A DNA stretch of 64,000 nucleotides from Amycolatopsis camponoti. GTDB taxonomy: Bacteria > Actinomycetota > Actinomycetes > Mycobacteriales > Pseudonocardiaceae. A model generated the notes under the pieces. That model made no database searches. It saw nothing but the letters and a program-made list of their open reading frames with translations, and had not been told where the DNA came from. A program made the position numbers and the translations under genes. The stretch is taken from NCBI RefSeq assembly GCF_902497555.1, contig NZ_CABVGP010000003.1:558001-622000 (forward strand). Reading direction: 5' to 3'. Positions 33,864 to 42,187 of this stretch are shown here, in pieces; within the stretch, counting starts at the first letter, position 1, and each line of letters begins with the position of its first letter.

Positions 33864-34499
33864 ATGCGTATCGTCCATTTCGGACACGCCTGCATACTGC
33901 TGGAGACCGGCTCCGAGCGGATCCTGATCGACCCCGGCGCGTTCTCCACCGGGTTCGAGGGTGAGCGGGAGCTGTCCGCCGTGCTGGTCACGCACCAGCA
34001 CTTCGACCACCTGGACGTCGACCGGCTGCCGAAGGTGCTCGAGGCCAACCCGGACGCGAAGCTGATCGTCGACCCCGGCTCGGCTCCCGAGGTCGAAAAG
34101 CTGGGACTGCCGTTCGACATCGCCAATGTGGGTGACGCGTTCGCCGTCGGGGACACCTCGATCAAAGCGGTCGGCGGCGAGCACGCCGTCATCCACTCGG
34201 ACATCCCGGTGATCCCGAACATCGGCTACGTCTTCGACGACGGCGCGTTCTTCCACCCGGGCGACTCGTTCTTCGTACCCGAGCAGAAGATCGACGTGCT
34301 GGGCCTGCCGACGGGCGCGCCGTGGCTGAAGGCCGGCGAAGCGGTCGACTACCTGCGGGCCGTGGCACCGCGGGTCGCCGTGCCGATCCACGAAGCCGTG
34401 CTGGCCAACCCGGCTCTGCACTACGGCTTGTTCGGCAACCTCGCGCCGGAAGGCACCGAGGTCAAGGTGCTCGAGCGAGCCGAGCCGGCGAAGTTCTAG
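33864..34499 (+). CDS. MBL-fold metal-dependent hydrolase (UlaG-like)
   Basis: This 211-residue metallo-beta-lactamase-fold protein has the metal motif THQHFDHLD (H-x-H-x-D-H) near residue 45 and HPGDSFFVPE near residue 130, where the bridging Asp is expected. A final PIHEAVL supplies another His. Length and pattern match small actinobacterial YtnP/UlaG-like hydrolases. ATG 33864 follows AAGGAG, and TAGGCT at 33828-33833 may be its -10. The stop overlaps the convergent deacetylase stop (CTAG). Confidence 0.9.
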   Translation: MRIVHFGHACILLETGSERILIDPGAFSTGFEGERELSAVLVTHQHFDHLDVDRLPKVLEANPDAKLIVDPGSAPEVEKLGLPFDIANVGDAFAVGDTSIKAVGGEHAVIHSDIPVIPNIGYVFDDGAFFHPGDSFFVPEQKIDVLGLPTGAPWLKAGEAVDYLRAVAPRVAVPIHEAVLANPALHYGLFGNLAPEGTEVKVLERAEPAKF

Positions 34500-35191
34500 G
34501 CCGCGATCGCGCGCAGCGAGCCGTAGGTCGCTCCGAAGGCCCGGTTCTCCAACGCCACGTCCACGGCGTCGAGCAGGGCCTGGCGGAGGCCGGGGCGGGT
34601 GAGGTCCGTGGCGTCCACCCCCAGCCGGACCAGTCCGCCCCGGCGGGCCGCGCGCGCCGCTGCCAGCACCAGTGCGAAGCAGCGCACCGTTTCCGTGCGG
34701 TGCGACTGGCTCGTGAACTCATTCACGCGGGCCCGGCGCACCTCGCCCGTGACCAGGTCGCGCACCGCGCCGAGGTCCGCGCACAGGCGGAACCCGTGCT
34801 CCGCCAGCGCCTGCAGCGTGCCCTGGGAGGCGATCCACCGCGGCGGTGCGAAGCCGTCGACAGCCAGTCCGTTGCTGTCCAGCGCCGCCTTCGCGGCGAT
34901 CAGCCGCAGCCGCGCCTCGTGGGCCGGCAGCGTCGCGAACTCCGCCTTCTTGCCCAGGTACACCGTGCGGTGCGTGGGCGTGACGGTGTGGTCGTACCCG
35001 TGCAGCAGCACGGAATCGCCGGCCCGGGCGCGCGTGCGCACCCACTCCGTCACCGGGCCGCCGCCGGTGCGGGCGGCGTAGAGCACCGAAAGCGGGACCT
35101 TGCGGCGGTCGAGCTCGGCCGCGAGGTCGGCGCACCGGTGCAGCGTGCGCGGGGTGATTCCCGACAGCGAAACCAGCAAGCGAGCGTCCAC
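34496..35191 (-). CDS. DUF2334-type polysaccharide deacetylase-like protein
   Basis: This 231-residue protein begins VDARLLVSLSGITPRTLHRC at GTG 35191. It has the NodB-related pattern of DUF2334: SVLYAARTGG, a metal-site-like LLHGYDH near residue 65, and GFAPPRWIASQGTLQAL near residue 120. The N-terminal metal Asp of classical deacetylases is replaced here (LVSLSG), so activity is uncertain. The start lacks an obvious ribosome binding site. Confidence 0.78.
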   Translation of the reverse strand: MDARLLVSLSGITPRTLHRCADLAAELDRRKVPLSVLYAARTGGGPVTEWVRTRARAGDSVLLHGYDHTVTPTHRTVYLGKKAEFATLPAHEARLRLIAAKAALDSNGLAVDGFAPPRWIASQGTLQALAEHGFRLCADLGAVRDLVTGEVRRARVNEFTSQSHRTETVRCFALVLAAARAARRGGLVRLGVDATDLTRPGLRQALLDAVDVALENRAFGATYGSLRAIAA

Positions 35192-35265
35192 GCCACCATT
35201 GGGACGCACGCGTCTGACGTCGCCGTGAACTGCGCAGAACGGCCGGACGTCGGTTGCCGGAAGGG

Positions 35266-35781
35266 TCAGATGCCTTCCCGAAGCCGCTGGACCGCCACCG
35301 CGATCCGCCCGCGCAGATCCGGGTCGGCGACCTGACCGTCGGCGACGTCGGCGCGCGACACCGGGATGCGCGCGCACGCGTCGTCGACGATCTTCGCGCC
35401 CGCGTACGTCAGGACCTTCCGCAGCGAGTCGTGCGCGTCGCGGCCGCCCGTCGGCGCCGCCACCGAGGACGCGTTGATCCACGACACCGGCTTGCCGTAG
35501 ATCTCGCCGCCGCCGACCGTCCAGTCCAGGAGGTTCTTGAACGAGCCCGGCAGGCCGCCCGCGTACTCCGGTGTGCAGATCAGGATCGCGTCCGCTTCCT
35601 TGATCGCCGCCCGCAGCGCCGCGACCTCGGGGTGCAGCGGCTCGCGGTCGTCATCCGGGTTGAAGTGCGGCAGATCGCCGAGACCGGTGTACGTCTTGCT
35701 CGCGGTGAGCGTCGCCACGGTCCCCAGCACCGCCGCATTGCCGGAGCCGGCCCGCAGGCTGCCGCAGATCAGCAGGATCAC
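35266..35781 (-). CDS. NADPH-dependent FMN reductase
   Basis: This 171-residue flavodoxin-fold reductase has the phosphate-binding GSLRAGSGNAAVL at residue 7 and the signature ICTPEYAGGLPGSFKNLLDW near residue 70. It belongs to the ChrR/YieF-like quinone or azo-reductase group. The GTG at 35781 is inside the 3' end of the long purC frame, an overlap of 131 bases. The two genes are on the same strand, so they are probably co-transcribed. Confidence 0.9.
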   Translation of the reverse strand: MILLICGSLRAGSGNAAVLGTVATLTASKTYTGLGDLPHFNPDDDREPLHPEVAALRAAIKEADAILICTPEYAGGLPGSFKNLLDWTVGGGEIYGKPVSWINASSVAAPTGGRDAHDSLRKVLTYAGAKIVDDACARIPVSRADVADGQVADPDLRGRIAVAVQRLREGI

Positions 35782-36655
35782 GCAGCCAGTCTGCCAGGGA
35801 ACGCCCGGTGATGCGGCGGCATGCCTCGAGGTACCGCTTGCGCGTGGCGGTCACCACCTCGGGCGGCAACGGCGGCAGCGCGGACACGCAGTCCCAGCCG
35901 GACGCCGGGTCGACCAGCCAGTCGCGCACGTGCTGCTTGTCGAACGACGGCCGCGGGCGGCCGGGGCGGTGGCCGTCGGCGAGCCAGTAGCGCGCCGAGT
36001 CCGGGGTCAGCAGCTCGTCCGCGAGCACGAGCTCACCGTTCGGCCGGACGCCGAACTCGAACTTCGTGTCGGCCAGCAGCAGGCCCTGCTCCGCGGCCCG
36101 GGCGGCCCCACGGCGGTACAGCTCGAGCGAGGCCTCGCGGACCCGCTCGGCGAGCGGATGGCCGAGGACCGTCGCGAACGTCTCGAAGTCGAGGTGTTCG
36201 TCGATCTCGCCGGGACGCGCCTTGGTGGACGGCGTGAAGATCGGCTCCGGCAGCCGCGCGGACTCGGCCAGCCCGGGCGGCAGCGCGATCCCGCACACCG
36301 AACCGGACTTGCGGTACTCCGCGTACCCGCGGCCGGCGAGGTGGCCGCGGACGACGGCCTCCACCGGCAGCATCTTGAGCCGCTCGACCAGCAGCGCCCG
36401 GCCGCGGAAGGCCTCCGGGATGGCGGGCCCGTCGTGGGCGATCAAGTGGTTCGGGAGGACGTCGGCCAGCTCGCGGAACCAGAACACGCTCATCGCGGTG
36501 AGGACCCGGCCCTTGTCCGGAACGTCGGTGGGGAACACGCGCTCGAAGGCGGAAATGCGGTCGGAAGCGACGACCAGCAGCTGGTCGTCGCCCACGGCGT
36601 ACAGGTCACGGACCTTGCCGGTGGCGACTCGCTCGGGGGTGGGGAGGGGTGTCAC
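35651..36655 (-). CDS. purC: Phosphoribosylaminoimidazole-succinocarboxamide synthase
   Basis: This SAICAR synthase joins CAIR and aspartate. Family motifs: VATGKVRDLYAVGDDQLL, VVASDRISAFE, RGHLAGRGYAEY, and LADTKFEFG followed by VLADELLTPDS. The frame gives about 334 residues against a usual 290-300. The last 40 or so, after ITGRSLADW, have an Arg-rich shadow-like composition and overlap the FMN reductase by 131 bases, so the ancestral stop may have been lost. GTG 36655 is the preferred start; GTG 36676 is an alternative. Confidence 0.93.
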   Translation of the reverse strand: MTPLPTPERVATGKVRDLYAVGDDQLLVVASDRISAFERVFPTDVPDKGRVLTAMSVFWFRELADVLPNHLIAHDGPAIPEAFRGRALLVERLKMLPVEAVVRGHLAGRGYAEYRKSGSVCGIALPPGLAESARLPEPIFTPSTKARPGEIDEHLDFETFATVLGHPLAERVREASLELYRRGAARAAEQGLLLADTKFEFGVRPNGELVLADELLTPDSARYWLADGHRPGRPRPSFDKQHVRDWLVDPASGWDCVSALPPLPPEVVTATRKRYLEACRRITGRSLADWLRDPADLRQPAGRLRQCGGAGDRGDAHREQDVHRSRRSAALQPG

Positions 36656-36702
36656 GCGCTGAACCCTAACGCGCACCCTCCGCCACCATGGATGATGCTG
36701 GC

Positions 36703-37509
36703 ATGGCGTACGACTGGATCTCGGTGACCACCGACTACGGCCTGCGCGACGGCTTCGTGGCGGCCTGCCACGGCGTGATCGCGCGGCTGGCGCCCGCCGT
36801 GCGGGTACTCGACGTCACACACGAGGTGCCGCCCCAGGACGTCCGGCACGGGGCGATGGCGCTGGCCCAGACGGTGCCGTTCCTGCCGGAGGCGGTGCAC
36901 GTCGCCGTCGTCGACCCGGGCGTCGGCACGACCCGGCTCGGCGTGGTCGTCGTCACCGGGAGCGGGCTGCTGGTCGGGCCGGACAACGGCCTCCTGCTGC
37001 CCGCCGCGCACGCACTGGGTGGCGTCCAGGCCGCGTACGAGCTGGCGGAGCCGTCGCTGCGGCTGCCGGTGACCTCGGCGACGTTCCACGGCCGGGACGT
37101 CTTCGCGCCCGCGGCCGCGCACCTCGCGCTGGGGGTCGCGGCGTCGGACTTCGGCGACCCGGTGTCCGCCCTGGTCGAGCTGCCGGAGCCGTTCGTGGCG
37201 GCGTTCCCCGGGAAGCTGGTGTCGGAGGTGCTGACGGTCGACCACTTCGGCAACGTCCAGCTCGCCGCGACCCCCGCGGACCTGGAGCTGTCGGGGCTGT
37301 CCGGCGCGGTTTCCGTGCACAGCGAGCGGGTCGCGGTGACCACCGAGATCGGCCGCACCTTCGCCGACGTGCCGGCGGGCGCGAGCGTGCTCTACACCGA
37401 CTCCGCCGGACGGCTCGCCGTCGCCGTCAACGGCGGTTCCGCTGCCGCCGTGCTGGGCCTCGGACCGGCCCAGGAGTGCACGATCACCTCGTCGCCGACC
37501 GCCACCTGA
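36703..37509 (+). CDS. S-adenosyl-L-methionine hydrolase (adenosine-forming)
   Basis: This 268-residue DUF62/SAM hydroxide adenosyltransferase splits SAM to adenosine and methionine using an activated water. Typical motifs: WISVTTDYGLRDGFVAACHG, VVDPGVGTTR, VGPDNGLL, ATFHGRDVFAPAAAHLA and VDHFGNVQL. ATG 36703 (MAYDWISVTTDYG) is preferred; ATG 36688 is possible. It is divergent from purC with about 47 bases between. Its last 118 bases overlap the convergent MOSC gene. Confidence 0.93.
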   Translation: MAYDWISVTTDYGLRDGFVAACHGVIARLAPAVRVLDVTHEVPPQDVRHGAMALAQTVPFLPEAVHVAVVDPGVGTTRLGVVVVTGSGLLVGPDNGLLLPAAHALGGVQAAYELAEPSLRLPVTSATFHGRDVFAPAAAHLALGVAASDFGDPVSALVELPEPFVAAFPGKLVSEVLTVDHFGNVQLAATPADLELSGLSGAVSVHSERVAVTTEIGRTFADVPAGASVLYTDSAGRLAVAVNGGSAAAVLGLGPAQECTITSSPTAT

Positions 37510-38273
37510 CCCGGGCGCAGCACCGCGGCCTTCATCCCGAAGATCACGCCGCCGTCCGGGTGGCGCCGGTAGCCCGCGAGCGTGCGAATGGGCTCGGGGC
37601 CGGCCTTTTCACCCGTGTCCTGGTCGACCATCGGCACCGTGCAGCGCACGCATTGCTTGGCGTAGCCGAACTTCGCGGTGCCGGCGGACATCGCGCGGAC
37701 TTCGTCCTCGGTGTGCGGCTCGGTCCAGCCGGAGATGATGATGTTGGGGCGGAAGCGGTCCATCGGCACGGGTTCGGCGCCGCGTTCGAGGATGCGCGCG
37801 TTCAGGCCGTCCAAAGAGGACTCGGACGCGACGAGCAGCGCGTGCCCGTCGGCGAACGCGGCCGTGCCGGGCGTCTCGCCGCCGGTGACGCGCTCGTGGT
37901 CCGGCGCGACGCCGATCAGGACCGACGGCAGGCCGAGCAGGTCCGAGAACCACCGCGCGGCCTCCTCGCCCTGGTGGATACCGGTGCCGTGCCAGGAGAA
38001 CGTCGAGCCCGGGTGCCGCGGGCCGTCGCGCCGGATGTCGACGACGAGGTCTTCGACGCCCGGCGCGGCGAATTCGAGCTTGCCGCCGTCGACGCGCGGC
38101 CGGACCGAGGCCAGGATCGGGTAGCGACGCTGGCTGCGGAAGTCGCCGTCCGGCGCGACGACCTGGAAGACCCGGTCGTGCGCCAGCCCGGCGGGCCCGA
38201 CCTCGGCGACCGGCACCGAAGTGCCGGCACAGCCCTTGACCGGGTAGTACATCAGCCGCGCGATCCTCGCCAT
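37392..38273 (-). CDS. MOSC domain protein with beta-barrel N-terminus
   Basis: This 293-residue protein has the MOSC N-terminal beta barrel (IARLMYYPVKGCAGTSV; AHDRVFQVV) and the MOSC domain (RFRPNIIISG; FGYAKQCVRCTVPMVDQDTG), with the conserved Cys expected to bind a sulfur or molybdenum cofactor group. It is related to the mARC/YcbX type. The stop lies 118 bases inside the convergent SAM-hydrolase gene, and the last 35 residues (after VGDEVIVHSW) are therefore encoded in its antisense. Confidence 0.88.
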   Translation of the reverse strand: MARIARLMYYPVKGCAGTSVPVAEVGPAGLAHDRVFQVVAPDGDFRSQRRYPILASVRPRVDGGKLEFAAPGVEDLVVDIRRDGPRHPGSTFSWHGTGIHQGEEAARWFSDLLGLPSVLIGVAPDHERVTGGETPGTAAFADGHALLVASESSLDGLNARILERGAEPVPMDRFRPNIIISGWTEPHTEDEVRAMSAGTAKFGYAKQCVRCTVPMVDQDTGEKAGPEPIRTLAGYRRHPDGGVIFGMKAAVLRPGQVAVGDEVIVHSWAGPRPSTAAAEPPLTATASRPAESV

Positions 38274-38315
38274 GCCCGCAGGCTACCTGCGAGCACGGCG
38301 AGGCGGCGCGCCGTT

Positions 38316-39059
38316 TTACAGGACCTGGGACAGGAACCGCCGCAGCCGGGGGCTCTGCGGGTCGTCGAAGAGCCGGGCCGGCGAGCCCTGCTCCACGATG
38401 CGGCCCGCGTCCATGAACGCGACCTCGTCGGCGACGCTGCGCGCGAAGCCCATCTCGTGCGTGACGACGATCAGGGTCAGTCCCCGCGAAGCCAGGCCCG
38501 CCATCAGGTCCAGCACGCCCTTGACCAGCTCGGGGTCGAGTGCGCTGGTGGCCTCGTCGAAGAGCATCACCTCGGGCTCCATCGCCAGCGCCCTGGCGAT
38601 GGCGACGCGCTGCTGCTGACCGCCCGAGAGCGCGCTCGGCCGGTACGGCGCCTTGTCCGCGAGACCGACGTCGGCGAGGCGCGCGCGGGCGATCGCCGAC
38701 GCCTCCTCCTTGCTCAGCTTCTTCACGCTGCGCAGCGGCAGCACGATGTTGTCCAGCACGCTCCGGTGGCCGAAGAGGTTGAAGTGCTGGAACACCATGC
38801 CGACGCGCTGGCGCAGCACGTCCGGGTCGGACCCGATCACGGACTCGCCGTCGAGCAGGAGGTCGCCGGAGTCGGGTTCCTGCAGGCGGTTCACGCACCG
38901 CAGGAGCGTCGACTTGCCGGAGCCGGACGGCCCGATCACGCAGGTCGTCTTGCCGCTCTCGACGCGCAGGTCCACCCCGCGCAGGACTTCGAGCGTGCCG
39001 AAGCTGACGTGGATGTCGCGCAGCTCCACGCTGGACGACCGCACCGCCGTGGTCACCAC
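38316..39059 (-). CDS. Polar amino-acid ABC transporter ATPase
   Basis: This 247-residue GlnQ/HisP-type ATPase has Walker A GPSGSGKSTLLRCVN, signature LSGGQQQRVAIARAL, Walker B EVMLFDEATSALDPE and switch His VVTHEMGF. It is complete in length. It overlaps the permease gene by 7 bases and is third in the operon of binding protein, permease and ATPase. Confidence 0.95.
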   Translation of the reverse strand: MVTTAVRSSSVELRDIHVSFGTLEVLRGVDLRVESGKTTCVIGPSGSGKSTLLRCVNRLQEPDSGDLLLDGESVIGSDPDVLRQRVGMVFQHFNLFGHRSVLDNIVLPLRSVKKLSKEEASAIARARLADVGLADKAPYRPSALSGGQQQRVAIARALAMEPEVMLFDEATSALDPELVKGVLDLMAGLASRGLTLIVVTHEMGFARSVADEVAFMDAGRIVEQGSPARLFDDPQSPRLRRFLSQVL

Positions 39060-39817
39060 GTGCTCACCCTCCCGCCGGGACCGATCTCCACCGGGTCGTC
39101 GTCCGGCTCGCCGGCGCGCACCTCGCGGCCGGTCCGGAGCTTCTTGTCGATGTGGTTCACCAGGTGCGTCAGCGGGACCGTGATCACCAGGAAGAACACC
39201 CCGGCGGCCACCAGCGGCGACAGGTTGCCGGTGGTCGCCGCGAGGTCCTGGCCGATCCGGAACAGCTCGCGCTGCCCGGACAGCAGGCCCAGCACGTAGA
39301 CGAGGCTGGAGTCCTTGACCAGCGCGATGAACTGGTTCACCAGCGCGGGCAGCACCCGCCGGACCCCCTGCGGGATGATCACCAGCAGCATCGACTTCGC
39401 GTAGCCCATCCCGAGCGCCCGGGCGGCCTCCAGCTGTCCTTTCTCGACGCTCTGGATGCCGGCCCGGAAGATCTCACCGATGTAGGCCGCCGCGATCAGC
39501 GAGAGCGCCAGGATGCCCATCGGGTACGGGTTCGTGCCGACGACGTCCCGCGCGAGCGTGCCGAGTCCCTGGCCGATCAGGAGGATCGTGAGGATGGCCG
39601 GCAGCCCGCGGAAGACGTCGGTGTAGATCCGCGCGGGCCAGCGCAGCCACCACTTGGCCGACAGGCCCATGACCGCCAGCAGCATGCCGAACACGGTGCC
39701 GATCAGCGCCGAGGACACCGACAGGACGAGGGTGTTCAGCAGGCCGGTCTTGACCAGGTCCGGCAGGACTTGGGAGATGTACTCCCAGTTCAGGAAGGTG
39801 TTGACGAAGTCGTCCAT
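39053..39817 (-). CDS. Polar amino-acid ABC transporter permease
   Basis: This 254-residue HisM/GlnP-type permease has five or so helices, an EAA loop (EAARALGMGYAKSMLLVIIPQ) and ALVNQFIALVKDSSLVY, both typical of the PAAT family. Sequence TCCATTGTGGA covers its start region. It lies 6 bases after the binding protein. Confidence 0.95.
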   Translation of the reverse strand: MDDFVNTFLNWEYISQVLPDLVKTGLLNTLVLSVSSALIGTVFGMLLAVMGLSAKWWLRWPARIYTDVFRGLPAILTILLIGQGLGTLARDVVGTNPYPMGILALSLIAAAYIGEIFRAGIQSVEKGQLEAARALGMGYAKSMLLVIIPQGVRRVLPALVNQFIALVKDSSLVYVLGLLSGQRELFRIGQDLAATTGNLSPLVAAGVFFLVITVPLTHLVNHIDKKLRTGREVRAGEPDDDPVEIGPGGRVSTW

Positions 39818-39823
39818 TGTGGA

Positions 39824-40636
39824 CTACAGGTTCTTCACGAGCAGACCGGGGCCGCCCGGCTGGAGTTCCTTCGACAACGGTGTCGTCTTGTAGAACTGGG
39901 CGTAGATGCGGGCCACCGAACCGTCCGCGATCGCCTTCGCCAGGCCGTCGTTGAGCTTCTTCAGCAGGTCAGGGTTGTTCTTCGCGACCGCGAACGCCGA
40001 CGGCGTGTCCTTGTCTTCCACCGTGTAGCCGAGCTCCAGCGGGACCGCCGGGTTCTGGTCAAGGTATTTCTGGCCGATGTCCTGCGGGACGACCCAGCCG
40101 TCGAGCGTGCCGTTCTTCAGCTGCGCGAAACCCGCGTTGTAGTCCGGGAAACGGACGACCTGCGCGCCGGCGGTCTTGCCCGCCAGCTCGTCCTGCACCG
40201 ACCCCTGGACGACGCCGAGACGCTTGCCCGCGAACGCCGCCGGGTCCTTGAGGTTCGCGCCCTTGGCCGTGACGATCGTGGTGAAGCCCGTGTTGTAGCC
40301 GTTGGAGAACGCGACCGTCTTCTTGCGCGCCTCGGTGCTGGAGATCGTCGAACTGCCGATGTCGAACTTGCCGGTCGCGACGCCGGCCAGCAGGCTGGAG
40401 AACTCCGTGCCGACGAACTCGACCTCGAACCCCTCACGCTTCGCGATGTCGCGCAGCAGTTCGTTGTCGTAGCCGGTGAACCGGCCTTTTTCCAGGTAGA
40501 TCGACGGCGGGGCGTCGCTCAGGGTCCCGACGCGCAGGGTGGTCGCCGAGCCGCCGTCCGAGCCGCACGCGGCCAGGGTCAGCGTCAGCGCGGTCGCGGT
40601 GACGACCGCGGCGATTTTCGACAGCGTGGATCTCAT
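39824..40636 (-). CDS. Polar amino-acid ABC transporter binding lipoprotein
   Basis: This 270-residue family 3 solute-binding protein has a lipoprotein signal (TATALTLTLAACGSDGG, with Cys at the LAAC lipobox). The mature domain follows the family order: APPSIYLEKGRFTGYDNELL, FDIGSSTISSTEARKK, GKRLGVVQGSVQDELA. The ligand is likely an amino acid, but which one is not evident. ATG 40636. TAATCT about 65 bases upstream on the minus strand could be the -10 box. Confidence 0.95.
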   Translation of the reverse strand: MRSTLSKIAAVVTATALTLTLAACGSDGGSATTLRVGTLSDAPPSIYLEKGRFTGYDNELLRDIAKREGFEVEFVGTEFSSLLAGVATGKFDIGSSTISSTEARKKTVAFSNGYNTGFTTIVTAKGANLKDPAAFAGKRLGVVQGSVQDELAGKTAGAQVVRFPDYNAGFAQLKNGTLDGWVVPQDIGQKYLDQNPAVPLELGYTVEDKDTPSAFAVAKNNPDLLKKLNDGLAKAIADGSVARIYAQFYKTTPLSKELQPGGPGLLVKNL

Positions 40637-40759
40637 CGCTTCTTCCGTGGGTTGGACGCGTGCGATCGGCACGCGAAGAACGGCGGGGTTCAGCGATCGA
40701 GATTAGGGATTCAGCCCGTTTGCGGGGATTCGTTCCACTCCGTGGACGAGTGCGTCAGC

Positions 40760-42187
40760 TCACAGGATCGGTTGCGGCGCATAGCCCGCGGCCGCGGGGA
40801 ACCGCCGCAGTACCTCGGCCACGCGCTCGGCCACCTGCTCGACCTGACGCCCGGCCGTGCCGGTGAACGAGATGCGGTCGGCGAGGAGCTTGTCCAGCTC
40901 ACCGCGGTCGAGCGGGATGCGCTCGTCGGCGGCGAAGCGGTCGAGGAGGTCGTTCACGGCGCGGCCTTCCCGCATCTCCAGTGCGACGGCGACGGAGTGC
41001 TCCTTGATGGCTTCGTGGGCCGTCTCACGTCCGACGCCCGCGCGGACCGAAGCCATGAGCACCTTCGTCGTGGTGAGGAACGGGAGGTAGCGATCAAGCT
41101 CACGCTCGATCACCGCCGGGAAGGCACCGAACTCGGCCAGCACCGTGAGGAACGTCTCCAGCAGGCCGTCGAGCGCGAAGAACGCGTCCGGCAGCGCGAC
41201 GCGGCGGACGACCGAGTCGGAGACGTCGCCCTCGTTCCACTGGTCGCCGGCCAGCTCACCGATCATGGAGAGGTAGCCGCGCAGCACGACGGCGAGGCCG
41301 TTCACGCGCTCGCACGAGCGGGTGTTCATCTTGTGCGGCATGGCGGACGAGCCGACCTGGCCGGGCTTGAAGCCCTCGGTGACCAGCTCGTGCCCGGCCA
41401 TCAGCCGGATCGTCTTGGCCAGGCTGGACGGCGCCGCCGCGAGCTGGACCACAGTGGACAGCACGTCGAAGTCGAGCGAGCGCGGGTACACCTGGCCGAC
41501 GCTGACGAATCTCTGGTTAAAGCCGAGGTGCTGCATGACGCGGTCCTCGAGCTGGTCCAAAGTGGACTCGTCGCCGAGCAGGTCGAGCATGTCCTGCGCG
41601 GTGCCGACCGGGCCCTTGATGCCGCGCAGCGGGTAGCGCCCGATGAGGTTGTCGAGCCGGTCGAAGGCGACGAGCAGCTCGTCGGCCGCCGTGGCGAACC
41701 GCTTGCCGAGGGTGGTGGCCTGCGCGGCGACGTTGTGCGAGCGGCCGGCCATGACGGTGTCGGCGTGCTCGACGGCGAGGGCGGCCAGCCGCGCCAGCAC
41801 GGCGGCGACGCGCGTGCGCACGAGTTCGAGGGAACGGAGCAGCTGCAGCTGCTCGACGTTCTCGGTGAGGTCGCGCGAGGTCATGCCCTTGTGGATGTGC
41901 TCCTGGCCGGCGAGGTCGCTGAACTCCTCGATCCGCGCCTTGACGTCGTGCCGGGTGACCCGCTCCCGGGCGGCGATCGACTCGAGGTCGACCTCGTCGA
42001 TGACGCGCTCGTAGTCCTCGACGACGCCGTCGGGCACCTCGACGCCGAGGTCCTTCTGCGCCTTGAGGACGGCGAGCCAGAGCTGCCGCTCCAGGACGAC
42101 CTTGTGCTCCGGCGACCAGAGCGAGACCAGCTCCGCCGAGGCGTAGCGGGCGGCGAGCACGTTCGGAATGCGGGGCTTGTCCGTCAC
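40760..42187 (-). CDS. purB: Adenylosuccinate lyase
   Basis: This 475-residue lyase acts twice in purine synthesis (SAICAR to AICAR, adenylosuccinate to AMP). Motifs: HKGMTSRDLTEN, VMAGRSHNVAAQ, and the superfamily signature GSSAMPHKMNTRSCE near residue 280 with the catalytic Ser. GTG 42187 overlaps the stop of the upstream mutarotase-like gene (GTGA). purB therefore appears translationally coupled to the galactonate operon, which is unusual for a housekeeping gene. Confidence 0.97.
   Translation of the reverse strand: MTDKPRIPNVLAARYASAELVSLWSPEHKVVLERQLWLAVLKAQKDLGVEVPDGVVEDYERVIDEVDLESIAARERVTRHDVKARIEEFSDLAGQEHIHKGMTSRDLTENVEQLQLLRSLELVRTRVAAVLARLAALAVEHADTVMAGRSHNVAAQATTLGKRFATAADELLVAFDRLDNLIGRYPLRGIKGPVGTAQDMLDLLGDESTLDQLEDRVMQHLGFNQRFVSVGQVYPRSLDFDVLSTVVQLAAAPSSLAKTIRLMAGHELVTEGFKPGQVGSSAMPHKMNTRSCERVNGLAVVLRGYLSMIGELAGDQWNEGDVSDSVVRRVALPDAFFALDGLLETFLTVLAEFGAFPAVIERELDRYLPFLTTTKVLMASVRAGVGRETAHEAIKEHSVAVALEMREGRAVNDLLDRFAADERIPLDRGELDKLLADRISFTGTAGRQVEQVAERVAEVLRRFPAAAGYAPQPIL

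Noticed and set aside
33060..34499. Toxin-antitoxin or defence island near the phosphatase and MBL genes
   Set aside because: The genes have ordinary family motifs and no small partner genes, nuclease or NTPase modules are present.
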